From the NCBI GenBank assembly GCA_035545255.1, contig DASZYR010000348.1, forward strand, positions 1 through 17,614: a DNA stretch of 17,614 nt, read 5' to 3'. Every line of letters begins with the position of its first letter. Position 1 is the first letter of the stretch. Position numbers and translations under genes: made by a program. This DNA comes from Dokdonella_A sp035545255 (lineage in GTDB: Bacteria; Pseudomonadota; Gammaproteobacteria; Xanthomonadales; Rhodanobacteraceae). Below the pieces are notes generated by a model. That model saw only the letters and a list, made by a program, of their open reading frames with translations. It had not been told where the DNA came from and did not search any database. This document shows positions 1-6,295 of the stretch, in pieces.

Positions 1-180
1 GGGTACCGGCGGCTTGCTCGACTCGAGCAGGTCTTCGAGCACGCGCTGCTCGTCGAGCGTGTCGACGAGCCGCATCGTCGGCACGCGATGTTGCGCCTCG
101 ACGACGCGCCACGGCTTGCCGCTCGACGGACGCGCGGCGCCACGCACGGTTTCGATGCCGGGAATTTTCGTCGCGATCAT
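1..180 (-). CDS. RES-domain toxin, N-terminal part (cut by window edge)
   Basis: The first 60 residues are in the window; the rest lies beyond the left edge. The stretch WRVVEAQH, then MRLVD, then LLESSKPPVP matches the N-terminal region I know from RES-family proteins. These toxins degrade NAD+ by phosphorolysis or hydrolysis, and a cognate Xre/MbcA antitoxin neutralises them. The start is taken as the ATG whose first base is at 180, because an in-frame TGA lies two codons upstream and rules out a longer protein. No Shine-Dalgarno sequence precedes it, and 101 bases separate it from the antitoxin stop, which is wider than the near-overlap usual in such pairs. The catalytic part of the RES domain cannot be inspected here. 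The identity rests on this N-terminal motif plus the antitoxin neighbour. Confidence 0.75.
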   Translation of the reverse strand, partial: MIATKIPGIETVRGAARPSSGKPWRVVEAQHRVPTMRLVDTLDEQRVLEDLLESSKPPVP

Positions 181-281
181 GATTCAGGATCGTCGCGGAC
201 ACGCGTCGCACGATCTGCGATCCGCCAGGCGCAGGATTCGTCGCCTTGAAGATCGCCCGGACGGGATCGCGCGAACGGACG

Positions 282-698
282 TCAGGGCCGCCCGCGCGCG
301 GTATCGAGATAGTGCAGCACGTGGATCAGCCCTTCGGCGCTGCGCAGGCGATCGATCGGCCTCGCGCCGCCGAACGCCGCGTTCGCGCCGTTGAGCCAGG
401 CGCGCGCGGCTGCGTCGTTCGAGCCGACGATCGCATCGAGCGAGCGGAACACGCGCACCCAGAGCTTGGCGAGCTCGCCGGCTTTCGTCGCGGGATCGAC
501 CGGCGCGCCGCCGTTCGCCGCGCGCGAGATCGTCGAAGGGCTGACGCCGATGATGTCGGCGAGCGCGCGCTGCGGCACCTCGAGGAGGTCGGCGGCCCGA
601 AGCGCGGCTTTCGTGAGCACGCGCGCGGGATCGGCGTCCGGAATCGCGGGTTTTCGAGCGATGGCTCGCGTCATGTCGAGGACCATGGCGGTTTGCAT
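282..698 (-). CDS. Xre/MbcA/ParS-family antitoxin
   Basis: This 138-residue protein has an Xre-type helix-turn-helix at about residues 29-62 (ADLLEVPQRALADIIGVSPS). A C-terminal MbcA/ParS toxin-binding region follows at about 76-138, with the characteristic WLNGANAAFGGARPIDRL and a final segment GLIHVLHYLDTARGRP. Antitoxins of this class bind and inhibit the RES toxin encoded directly downstream and, with it, repress their own promoter. The start at 698 is favoured because a strong promoter sits immediately upstream, leaving essentially no 5' leader. A second Met at residue 5 is possible. The module is probably a type II toxin-antitoxin system acting in the cytoplasm. Confidence 0.88.
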   Translation of the reverse strand: MQTAMVLDMTRAIARKPAIPDADPARVLTKAALRAADLLEVPQRALADIIGVSPSTISRAANGGAPVDPATKAGELAKLWVRVFRSLDAIVGSNDAAARAWLNGANAAFGGARPIDRLRSAEGLIHVLHYLDTARGRP

Positions 699-703
699 GG
701 GGA

Positions 704-732
704 ATTATCCTATCAATAGATTTCATATGCAA
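704..732 (-). promoter_or_regulatory. Sigma70-type promoter of the toxin-antitoxin operon
   Basis: On the minus strand, TTGCAT (732-727) and GATAAT (709-704) are separated by exactly 17 bases, in an AT-rich patch that stands out from its surroundings. The -10 element ends five bases before the antitoxin ATG, so transcription should begin at or within a base or two of the start codon. CTATTGATAG (near-palindromic) lies in the spacer and is a candidate autorepression operator. Confidence 0.7.
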
Positions 733-823
733 TACGCGATCGGCGTCCGATCCGGACACGCTCAGCCTGCCGCAGGCGCGTCTCACGCCGCGAGCGGCGA
801 ATCGAGCGCTTGCGCGTGCGAAA

Positions 824-2053
824 TCAGCCGAAGAACCAGTAGCAGACGGCGATCGACGCGATGACGCCAGCGAGGTCGGCGAGCAACGCGCAGCCGACCG
901 CATGCCGCGCGCGCCGGATGCCGACCGCGCCGAAGTAGACCGCGAGCACGTAGAACGTCGTCTCGGTGCTGCCCTGCACCGTCGCCGCGACGAGGGCCGG
1001 GAAGCTGTCGACGCCGTGCGTCTTCATCGTCTCGATCAGCATCGCGCGCGCGGCCGATCCCGAGAGCGGCTTGACGAGCGCGGTCGGCAGCGCATCGACG
1101 AAGCGCGTATCGATGCCGCTCGCAGCCGCGAGCCAGCGGATGCCGTCGAGCGCGAAATCGAGCGCGCCGGACGCGCGCAGCACGCCGATCGCGCAGAGCA
1201 TCGCGACGAGATACGGCAGGAGATCCTTCGCGACCTCGAAGCCCTGCTTCGCGCCGTCGACGAACGCCTCGTACACCGGAACCTTGCGCCACGCGCCGGC
1301 GACGAGGAACGCGATCACGATCGCGAACAGCGCGAGATTGCCGAGCAGCGAGGACAGCGGCGCCAGCGCAGCCGCAGGCAGCATCGCCAGCAGCGTGATG
1401 AAGCTGCCGAGCAGCGCGATCGTCGCCAGCAGCCAGAGCAGCACGACGGGATCGCGCAGTTTCAGTTTCTGCACGAGCGCGACCGCGAGAAATCCCGTCA
1501 GCGTCGATGCGCTCGTCGCCAGCAGGATCGGCACGAACACGAGCGTCGGATCGTGCGCCCCCTGCTGCGCACGGTACATGAAGATCGTGACCGGCAGCAG
1601 CGTCAGCGACGAGGCGTTCAGTACGAGAAAGAGAATCTGCGCGTTGCTCGCCGTGTCCGCGCTCGGATTCAACGTCTGCAGCTCGCGCATCGCCCGCAGG
1701 CCGATCGGCGTCGCCGCGTTGTCGAGCCCGAGTGCATTAGCGGCGAAATTGAGCGTGATGAGGCCGATCGCCGGATGGCCCGCCGGAACTTCCGGCATGA
1801 TGCGGCGGAAAAGCGGTCCGAGCAGACGCGCGAGCGCTTCGACGAGACCCGCGCGCTCGGCGATGCGCAAGAGGCCGAGCCAGAGCGTCAGCGTGCCGAA
1901 GAGCAGGATCATCACTTCGACCGACAGCTTCGCCATGTCGAAGAGGCTCGCGATCATCGCGGCGAAGACGCCGTCGTCGCCGCCCGCGAGCCAGCGCGCG
2001 ACGGCGGCAAGCGCCGCCGCCAGGAAGAAGCCGAGCCAGAGCCGGTTGAGCAT
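824..2053 (-). CDS. SpmA-SpmB fused 'spore maturation' / nucleoside-recognition (Gate) domain membrane protein
   Basis: This 409-residue, strongly hydrophobic inner-membrane protein has about ten membrane segments. The first half carries the SpmA signature (ANALGLDNAATPIGLRAM, residues 105-122). The second half carries the SpmB signature (VKPLSGSAARAM, 327-338, and QGSTETTFYVLAVYFG, 360-375). In Bacillus and Clostridium, SpmA and SpmB are separate proteins needed for spore core dehydration. Here they are fused in a non-sporulating lineage, where the role is unknown. Both halves belong to the Gate/nucleoside-recognition superfamily, so transport of a small solute is plausible but unproven. The start at 2053 (MLNRLWLG) was chosen because it leads straight into the first membrane segment; the frame is open further upstream, but that part is Arg-rich and overlaps the divergent methyltransferase gene. 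Confidence 0.85.
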   Translation of the reverse strand: MLNRLWLGFFLAAALAAVARWLAGGDDGVFAAMIASLFDMAKLSVEVMILLFGTLTLWLGLLRIAERAGLVEALARLLGPLFRRIMPEVPAGHPAIGLITLNFAANALGLDNAATPIGLRAMRELQTLNPSADTASNAQILFLVLNASSLTLLPVTIFMYRAQQGAHDPTLVFVPILLATSASTLTGFLAVALVQKLKLRDPVVLLWLLATIALLGSFITLLAMLPAAALAPLSSLLGNLALFAIVIAFLVAGAWRKVPVYEAFVDGAKQGFEVAKDLLPYLVAMLCAIGVLRASGALDFALDGIRWLAAASGIDTRFVDALPTALVKPLSGSAARAMLIETMKTHGVDSFPALVAATVQGSTETTFYVLAVYFGAVGIRRARHAVGCALLADLAGVIASIAVCYWFFG

Positions 2054-2142
2054 GCGTCGCCGTGTAGCCGCGATCGCGCAAGCATCGCACAGCGAGCGTG
2101 CCCGCGCTCGCGGCCATGCCCGCGCTCGTGCACACTCTTGCG

Positions 2143-2742
2143 ATGAGCGAAAAACCTTTTGCACCCGCGTGCGAGCGCAACCGGGATCCGATCCTCGCCG
2201 TGCTCCGCGCGCACTTCGCCGATCGCGCGCGCGTGCTCGAGATCGGCAGCGGCACCGGCCAGCACGCGGTTCATTTCGCCGCGGCGATGCCGTTCCTCGT
2301 CTGGCAGACGTCCGACGTCGCCGGGAACCTCCCGGGCATCCGGACATGGCTCGACGAAGCGGAGCTTGCGAACACGCCGCCGCCGATCGCGCTCGACGTC
2401 GATGGCGACGCCTGGCCGGCGATGCCGTTCGACGCGATCTTCAGCGCGAACACGCTGCACATCATGAGCTGGCCCGAAGTCGAGAGGCTGTTCGCGGCGC
2501 TCGGCCGCATCACGACACCCGACGCGAAACTCGCGATCTACGGCCCGTTCAACTACGCCGGCGCGTTCACGAGCGACAGCAACGCGGCGTTCGATGCTTC
2601 GCTGAAGGCGCGCGCGCCGCACATGGGCATCCGCGACATCGAGGCCGTCGACGCGCTCGCGCGCAAGGCGGGCTTCGCGATGATCGACGATGCCGCGATG
2701 CCGGCGAACAATCGCACGCTGGTCTGGCAACGCCAGACGTGA
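2143..2742 (+). CDS. DUF938-family SAM-dependent methyltransferase
   Basis: This 199-residue protein starts MSEKPFAPACERN, the usual N-terminus of DUF938 proteins. It contains SAM-binding motif I (LEIGSGTGQH, residues 32-41), the family stretch SANTLHIMSWPEVERLF (101-117) and YGPFNYAGAFTSDSN (133-147). The fold is a class I methyltransferase; the substrate is unknown for the family. The frame is open upstream to an ATG at 2098, but the 2143 start matches the family N-terminus. No Shine-Dalgarno sequence is visible; a CACACT hexamer at 2131-2136 would place transcription initiation at the ATG, but it is a weak match. Its stop (TGA, 2740-2742) overlaps the GTG start of the next gene, so the two are translationally coupled. 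Confidence 0.85.
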   Translation: MSEKPFAPACERNRDPILAVLRAHFADRARVLEIGSGTGQHAVHFAAAMPFLVWQTSDVAGNLPGIRTWLDEAELANTPPPIALDVDGDAWPAMPFDAIFSANTLHIMSWPEVERLFAALGRITTPDAKLAIYGPFNYAGAFTSDSNAAFDASLKARAPHMGIRDIEAVDALARKAGFAMIDDAAMPANNRTLVWQRQT

Positions 2743-3455
2743 GCGCGCCGGAGCCCGTGCTGCTCGCGTGGAGCGGCGGCAAGGATTCGACGCTCGCGCT
2801 CGAGCGGCTGCTCGACGATGCGAACGTGCGCGTCGCCGCGCTGGTGACGACGGTCACGACCGGCTACGAGCGCATCGCGATCCACGGCGTGCGCCGGTCG
2901 ATCCTGCGCCGGCAGGTCGAGCTGCTCGGCATTCCGCTGATCGAAGCCGCGATTGCGCCGCAGTCCAACAACGCGACGTACGAAGCGGCATTCGCCGATG
3001 CGCTCGCGCGCGGCCGCGCGTGCGCGAACGCACGCATCGATGCGATCGCGTTCGGCGATCTTTTCCTCGCGGACGTGCGTGCGTATCGCGAGTCGATGCT
3101 GGCGCGGCTCGGCTGGCGCGGCCGTTTTCCGCTCTGGGGCGAGAACACAGCGCGCCTTGCCCGCTATTTCATCGAGCGCGGCTATCGCGCGATCCTGAGC
3201 TGCGTCGACACGCAGCAGCTCGACGGCGCGTTCTGCGGCCGCGATTTCGACGACGCGCTGCTCGCGGACCTGCCGGCCGGCGTCGACGCGTGCGGAGAGA
3301 ACGGCGAGTTCCACACGTGCGTCAGCGCGGGGCCGATTTTTCGCGGAGCGATCGCGCTCGAACGCGGCGAGCGCGTGTTGCGCGACGGGCGGTTTCAGTA
3401 TGTCGACCTGATCGAGACTCAGCCGTCCGCCGATTCCGGCCACTCGAAGCGGTAG
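2739..3455 (+). CDS. Dph6-like PP-loop ATPase (adenine nucleotide alpha-hydrolase superfamily)
   Basis: This 238-residue protein starts at a GTG that overlaps the preceding stop (GTGA). It has the PP-loop SGGKDS at residues 12-17, the family motifs IHGVRRSILRRQVELLGIPL (48-67) and FGDLFLADVRAYRESML (105-121), and the C-terminal CGENGEFHTCV (185-195). These mark the diphthine-ammonia ligase (Dph6/MJ0570) family, which adenylates a carboxylate and transfers ammonia to it. Bacteria have no diphthamide, so the bacterial substrate is unknown. Overlap with the upstream methyltransferase suggests that the two act on the same small molecule or protein. The 3' end overlaps the convergent baeR gene by 37 bases. 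Confidence 0.85.
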   Translation: MSAPEPVLLAWSGGKDSTLALERLLDDANVRVAALVTTVTTGYERIAIHGVRRSILRRQVELLGIPLIEAAIAPQSNNATYEAAFADALARGRACANARIDAIAFGDLFLADVRAYRESMLARLGWRGRFPLWGENTARLARYFIERGYRAILSCVDTQQLDGAFCGRDFDDALLADLPAGVDACGENGEFHTCVSAGPIFRGAIALERGERVLRDGRFQYVDLIETQPSADSGHSKR

Positions 3456-4105
3456 CCGACGCCATAGACCGACGCGACGGGATCGACGCCGCACTCGGTG
3501 AACTTGCGGCGCAAGTTCTTGACGTGGCTGTCGACGGTGCGATCGCTGACCACGCGATGGTCGACGTAGAGCGCATCGATGAGCTGCGCTCGCGAGAACA
3601 CGCGACCCGGCTGCGCGCTGAGCTTGCGCAGCAGGCGGAACTCGACCGGCGTCAGCGCGAGTGCGCGGCCGCGCACGCGCACCTCGAAGCGTTCCTCGTC
3701 GAGATGGAGCGCGGGCTCGGCATCGGGCGACGCCGGCTGCGCGCGACGCAGCACCGCGCGCACGCGCGCGACGACTTCGCGCGGGCTGAACGGCTTGACG
3801 ATGTAATCGTCGGCGCCGAGCTCGAGGCCGAGCAGGCGGTCGATCTCCTCGACGCGCGCGGTCACCATCAGGATCGGCACGTTCGAGAACGCGCGCACGC
3901 CGCGACAGATCGCGAAGCCATCGCTGCCCGGCAGCATGACATCGAGCAACACGGCGTCCGGCGCGTTCGCGCGGATCCATTCGACTGCGCCTTGGCCCGT
4001 CGCGAGCACGCTCGTGCGGTAGCCCGACGCGGCGAGATAGTCGGCGAGCAGCGCCGCGATCTTCGGCTCGTCCTCGACGATCAGCACGTGCTGCGCGGCG
4101 CTCAT
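3419..4105 (-). CDS. baeR: Response regulator BaeR
   Basis: This 228-residue OmpR/PhoB-family regulator has a receiver domain at residues 5-118 with acidic pocket E11-D12, phosphoacceptor D55 (LLDVMLPGSDGF), T82 and K104. A winged-helix DNA-binding domain follows at about 130-222, with TPVEFRLLRKL and DSHVKNLRRKF. The stretch MVTARVEEIDRLLGLELGAD followed by DYIVKPFSPREVVARV is very close to E. coli BaeR as I recall it. BaeR activates envelope-stress and efflux genes such as spy and mdtABC. Its ATG overlaps the TGA of baeS by four bases (ATGA), so the pair is one operon transcribed from upstream of baeS. Its last 37 bases overlap the convergent Dph6-like gene. Confidence 0.92.
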   Translation of the reverse strand: MSAAQHVLIVEDEPKIAALLADYLAASGYRTSVLATGQGAVEWIRANAPDAVLLDVMLPGSDGFAICRGVRAFSNVPILMVTARVEEIDRLLGLELGADDYIVKPFSPREVVARVRAVLRRAQPASPDAEPALHLDEERFEVRVRGRALALTPVEFRLLRKLSAQPGRVFSRAQLIDALYVDHRVVSDRTVDSHVKNLRRKFTECGVDPVASVYGVGYRFEWPESADG

Positions 4106-5562
4106 GCCTCGCCTCGCGGCAGCTCGACGACGACACGCAGCCCGCCGAGCGGCGACGGCGACGCCTCGATGCGCCCGCCGTGTGCTTCGACGATCGCGCG
4201 GCAGATCGCAAGCCCGAGCCCGGCGCCGCCGGCCGCGCGCGAGCGCGAGGCTTCGACGCGATAGAGACGATCGAAGAGCCGCGGCAACGCATCGACCGGC
4301 ACGCCCGGCGGCGTGTCCTCGACGACGAGCCGCGCGCCCTCGCGTGTCGCTTTCGCTTCGACGCGGATGCGGCCCGGCGCGTCGGTGTAGCGGCGCGCGT
4401 TCGCGAGAAGGTTCGCGACGAGCTGCGCAAGGCGGCGCGCGTCGCCGCGGATCGGCAGCGGCTCGGTGTCGCCTTCGAGCGCGAGTCCCGCGTCGGCGCA
4501 CGCGCGTTGTTGAAGATCGAGCGCGTCGTGCACGATCTCGCCGAGATCGACGCGCTCGAAGCGGTATTCGAGCGCGCCGGCGTCGGCGAGCGAGAGCTGG
4601 TACAAGTCCTCGATCAAGCCGCCGAGCCGCTCGCACTCGGCGTTGAGCGAATCGAGCGCCGCCGGCGTCGGCGCGCGCACGCCGTCCTGCAACGCCTGGA
4701 TCTCGCCGCGCAGCACGCTGAGCGGCGTGCGCAGCTCATGCGCGATGTCGGCGCCCCATCGGCGGCGCGCGTCGCGGTGCTGCTCGAGCGTCGCCGCGAG
4801 ATCGTTGAAGTCGCCGGCGAGACGGCCGAGCTCGTCGCTCCGCGCGATGTCGATGCGCTTCGCGTAATCGCCGGCCGCGAGCGCACGCGTGCCGGCCGCG
4901 AGCGCGTGCACGGGTTCGAGCAGCCAGCGCGCGAGCGCGAAGGCGAGCGCAAGCGCGAGCACGAGCACGACGAGTCCAGCGAGGAGCACGTTGCGCAGCT
5001 GCGCGCGCGCGAACGCGACATCGGTCGCGTCGCTGATCTCGGGCAGCGGCGCGAGGCGCAGCGCGCCGATCGTGCGGCCTTGCGATTCGATCGCAACCGA
5101 CGGCGCATCGCGCGGCACGTCGGGTCGGCCTACGATGTGCGCGCCGCTCGCGTCGACGAGCACGAGGCGCGGCATCAGATCCGGCGGCCCGTGCGGCGGA
5201 TGCGGACGGCCGCGTTCGCCGGGCGGGGGGCGATCGTCGTCGCGCGGCGGTGGTGGCGGTTCGCCGCGCGGCGGCGGTGCGTGGTCGTCGCGGAACACCT
5301 CGCGCGGGCGGTCGCGATGATCCTCGACGAGCTCGCCGAAGCGATCGGGCCGGTCGCGCAGGAAATCCCAGTTGCCGTGCTCGGCATAGGCGCTCGCGAG
5401 CCGCGCGCTCGCGGGTTGCAGCCGATCGAGCGCGACGTCATCGAGATAGCCGAGGAACCCGCGCCGGAAACTCTGCTGCTGCCAGGCGGCAAGACCCGCG
5501 AGCGCGAGCACGCTGAGCGCCGCGAATGCGATGAAGAGCCGCTGCCAGAGCCTGAGCTGCAT
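4102..5562 (-). CDS. baeS: Sensor histidine kinase BaeS
   Basis: This 486-residue inner-membrane kinase has TM1 at about 9-28, a periplasmic domain at 29-190, TM2 at 192-214, HAMP at about 212-264, the HisKA phosphoacceptor H275 in AHELRTPLS and a HATPase domain with N-box N388. G1 is DTPPGV (416-421), and the end reads RLYRVEASRSRAAGGAGLGL then AICRAIVEAHGGRI. The DxxPGV G1 variant and this tail match E. coli BaeS, which has DSAPGV, so G1 is not degenerate. An unusual insert at about 84-128 is almost entirely Pro, Asp, Arg, His and Glu, with runs of prolines. BaeS senses envelope damage and phosphorylates BaeR. The start at 5562 (MQLRLWQRLF) matches a typical N-terminus directly before TM1; a promoter-like -10 sits six bases upstream. 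Confidence 0.92.
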   Translation of the reverse strand: MQLRLWQRLFIAFAALSVLALAGLAAWQQQSFRRGFLGYLDDVALDRLQPASARLASAYAEHGNWDFLRDRPDRFGELVEDHRDRPREVFRDDHAPPPRGEPPPPPRDDDRPPPGERGRPHPPHGPPDLMPRLVLVDASGAHIVGRPDVPRDAPSVAIESQGRTIGALRLAPLPEISDATDVAFARAQLRNVLLAGLVVLVLALALAFALARWLLEPVHALAAGTRALAAGDYAKRIDIARSDELGRLAGDFNDLAATLEQHRDARRRWGADIAHELRTPLSVLRGEIQALQDGVRAPTPAALDSLNAECERLGGLIEDLYQLSLADAGALEYRFERVDLGEIVHDALDLQQRACADAGLALEGDTEPLPIRGDARRLAQLVANLLANARRYTDAPGRIRVEAKATREGARLVVEDTPPGVPVDALPRLFDRLYRVEASRSRAAGGAGLGLAICRAIVEAHGGRIEASPSPLGGLRVVVELPRGEA

Positions 5563-5568
5563 GTCGCC

Positions 5569-5596
5569 ACGATAGCGGCGCGCGGCGGCGACGCAA
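5569..5596 (-). promoter_or_regulatory. Putative baeSR promoter, leaderless
   Basis: On the minus strand, TTGCGT (5596-5591) and TATCGT (5574-5569) are 16 bases apart. The predicted start of transcription, seven bases past the -10, is the A of the baeS ATG. There is no Shine-Dalgarno sequence in the six intervening bases. The call is by eye only. Confidence 0.45.
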
Positions 5597-5610
5597 CCGG
5601 CGGCGGCGGA

Positions 5611-5631
5611 TCTCCGAAATTTCTCCACGAT
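5611..5631. promoter_or_regulatory. Putative BaeR box (direct repeat) shared by baeSR and the spy-like gene
   Basis: TCTCC occurs at 5611-5615 and again at 5622-5626, spaced 11 bases start to start, the one-turn spacing typical of OmpR-family regulators. TTTCTCCACGAT (5620-5631) resembles the E. coli BaeR box that I recall as TTTTTCTCCATDATTGGC. The site lies about 50-70 bases upstream of the predicted baeS start and about 40-60 upstream of the predicted start of the divergent gene, a suitable place for activation in both directions. Confidence 0.5.
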
Positions 5632-5660
5632 GTCTGCGCGGGTCCTGCGCATTCGGGGGC

Positions 5661-5666
5661 TAGCGT
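5661..5666 (+). promoter_or_regulatory. Weak candidate -10 element for the Spy-like gene
   Basis: TAGCGT at 5661-5666 lies after GGGGGC and would give a leader of about 48 bases. No good -35 is present, which is expected if the promoter depends on an activator such as BaeR bound at 5611-5631. Confidence 0.3.
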
Positions 5667-5720
5667 GTCCGTGGACCGATGCCGTCGCCCCTGACGGCTC
5701 TTGAAAAAGGAGAACGCGCC

Positions 5721-6206
5721 ATGATTCGACCGCTGCTCGTCACCTTGTTGCTCGCCGCCGGCGCCGCCGAGGCGCAGTCCGCGCCGCCCGGACCGCCGCC
5801 GCCGCCGCGCGAAGGCACGCCGTCGCCGGAAGCGCTCGCGACCGTGCCCGACCTCGACGCCGCGAAGCAGACCGAAGTGCGCCACATTCTGCTGCAGCGT
5901 CGCGACGCGCACGATGCGCTCCGCGCGAAGGAAGAGGCCGAGCGCGACGCCGCGCGGGCGCGCTATCGCGCCGAGCACGAGCGCATCGACGACGATTCGA
6001 GCGCGAAGCTCAGGAAGCTGCTCGGCGAGGATGGCTACCGCGCGCTCGCGCAGTGGCTCGTCGCGCCGCACGGCATGGGACCGGGCGGCATGGGACCCGA
6101 CCGCCCGCGCGGTCCGCGTCCCGGCGCGCGCCCCAACGATCCAGCTGCGGCTCATCCCTCCGGCCCTGACCCCGACGGCCCCGAGTCGCAGCCTCGCGTG
6201 CGCTGA
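5721..6206 (+). CDS. Spy/CpxP-like periplasmic protein
   Basis: This 161-residue protein has a signal peptide at 1-18 (cleavage after AEA). A Pro-rich stretch follows at 20-34 (PPGPPPPPR), then a charged helical core at about 40-113, then a Pro/Gly/Asp-rich tail with MGPGGMGPDRPRGP. The size, the export signal, the helical Arg/Glu-rich core and the position divergent from baeSR suggest a Spy/CpxP-like ATP-independent periplasmic chaperone or periplasmic metal/stress sensor. The classic LTxxQ repeats are not clearly present, so family membership is inferred partly from context. AAGGAG at 5707-5712 sits eight bases before the ATG and fixes the start. An intrinsic terminator follows the stop. 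Its proline-rich composition mirrors the insert in the BaeS sensor domain. Confidence 0.65.
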   Translation: MIRPLLVTLLLAAGAAEAQSAPPGPPPPPREGTPSPEALATVPDLDAAKQTEVRHILLQRRDAHDALRAKEEAERDAARARYRAEHERIDDDSSAKLRKLLGEDGYRALAQWLVAPHGMGPGGMGPDRPRGPRPGARPNDPAAAHPSGPDPDGPESQPRVR

Positions 6207-6214
6207 TGCGCACG

Positions 6215-6259
6215 CCCGGCCGGGCCGCACGGCCTCGGCGGCCCGGCCGGGGACCTTTT
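6215..6259 (+). terminator. Rho-independent terminator after the Spy-like gene
   Basis: A perfect 14-bp stem (6215-6228 with 6238-6251, CCCGGCCGGGCCGC and its complement) closes a nine-base loop. GACC and a TTTT tract (6256-6259) follow. It begins nine bases after the Spy-like stop codon. A small second hairpin (CGCCA/TGGCG, 6261-6273) follows before the next gene's ribosome binding site. Confidence 0.8.
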
Positions 6260-6295
6260 GCGCCAGCGTGGCGCGAGGCTTCAAGGAGTTTCGAC

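Noticed and set aside
765..799. Short hairpins (GCCTG/CAGGC at 765-777 and CGCCGC/GCGGCG at 786-799) as a terminator for the SpmAB gene
   Set aside because: The stems are only 5-6 bp and no T-tract follows on either strand; such hairpins are common by chance at this base composition.
966..3455. An 829-codon plus-strand frame that would fuse a long N-terminal extension to the Dph6-like ATPase
   Set aside because: The first 590 codons are antisense to the SpmAB gene and out of frame with the DUF938 gene, and look like low-complexity Ser/Arg/Ala sequence. The family domain starts at the GTG at 2739.
4260..4320. Apparent loss of the first glycine of the BaeS G1 box (DTPPG instead of DxGxG) as a sign of an inactive kinase
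   Set aside because: E. coli BaeS has the equivalent DSAPG, so this is normal for the subfamily; H275, N388 and the G2 box are intact.
5222..5280. The GC-rich repetitive tract in baeS as a possible repeat expansion or sequencing artefact
   Set aside because: The frame is intact through it, and the downstream kinase domains read correctly. It is better explained as a genuine proline-rich coding insert.
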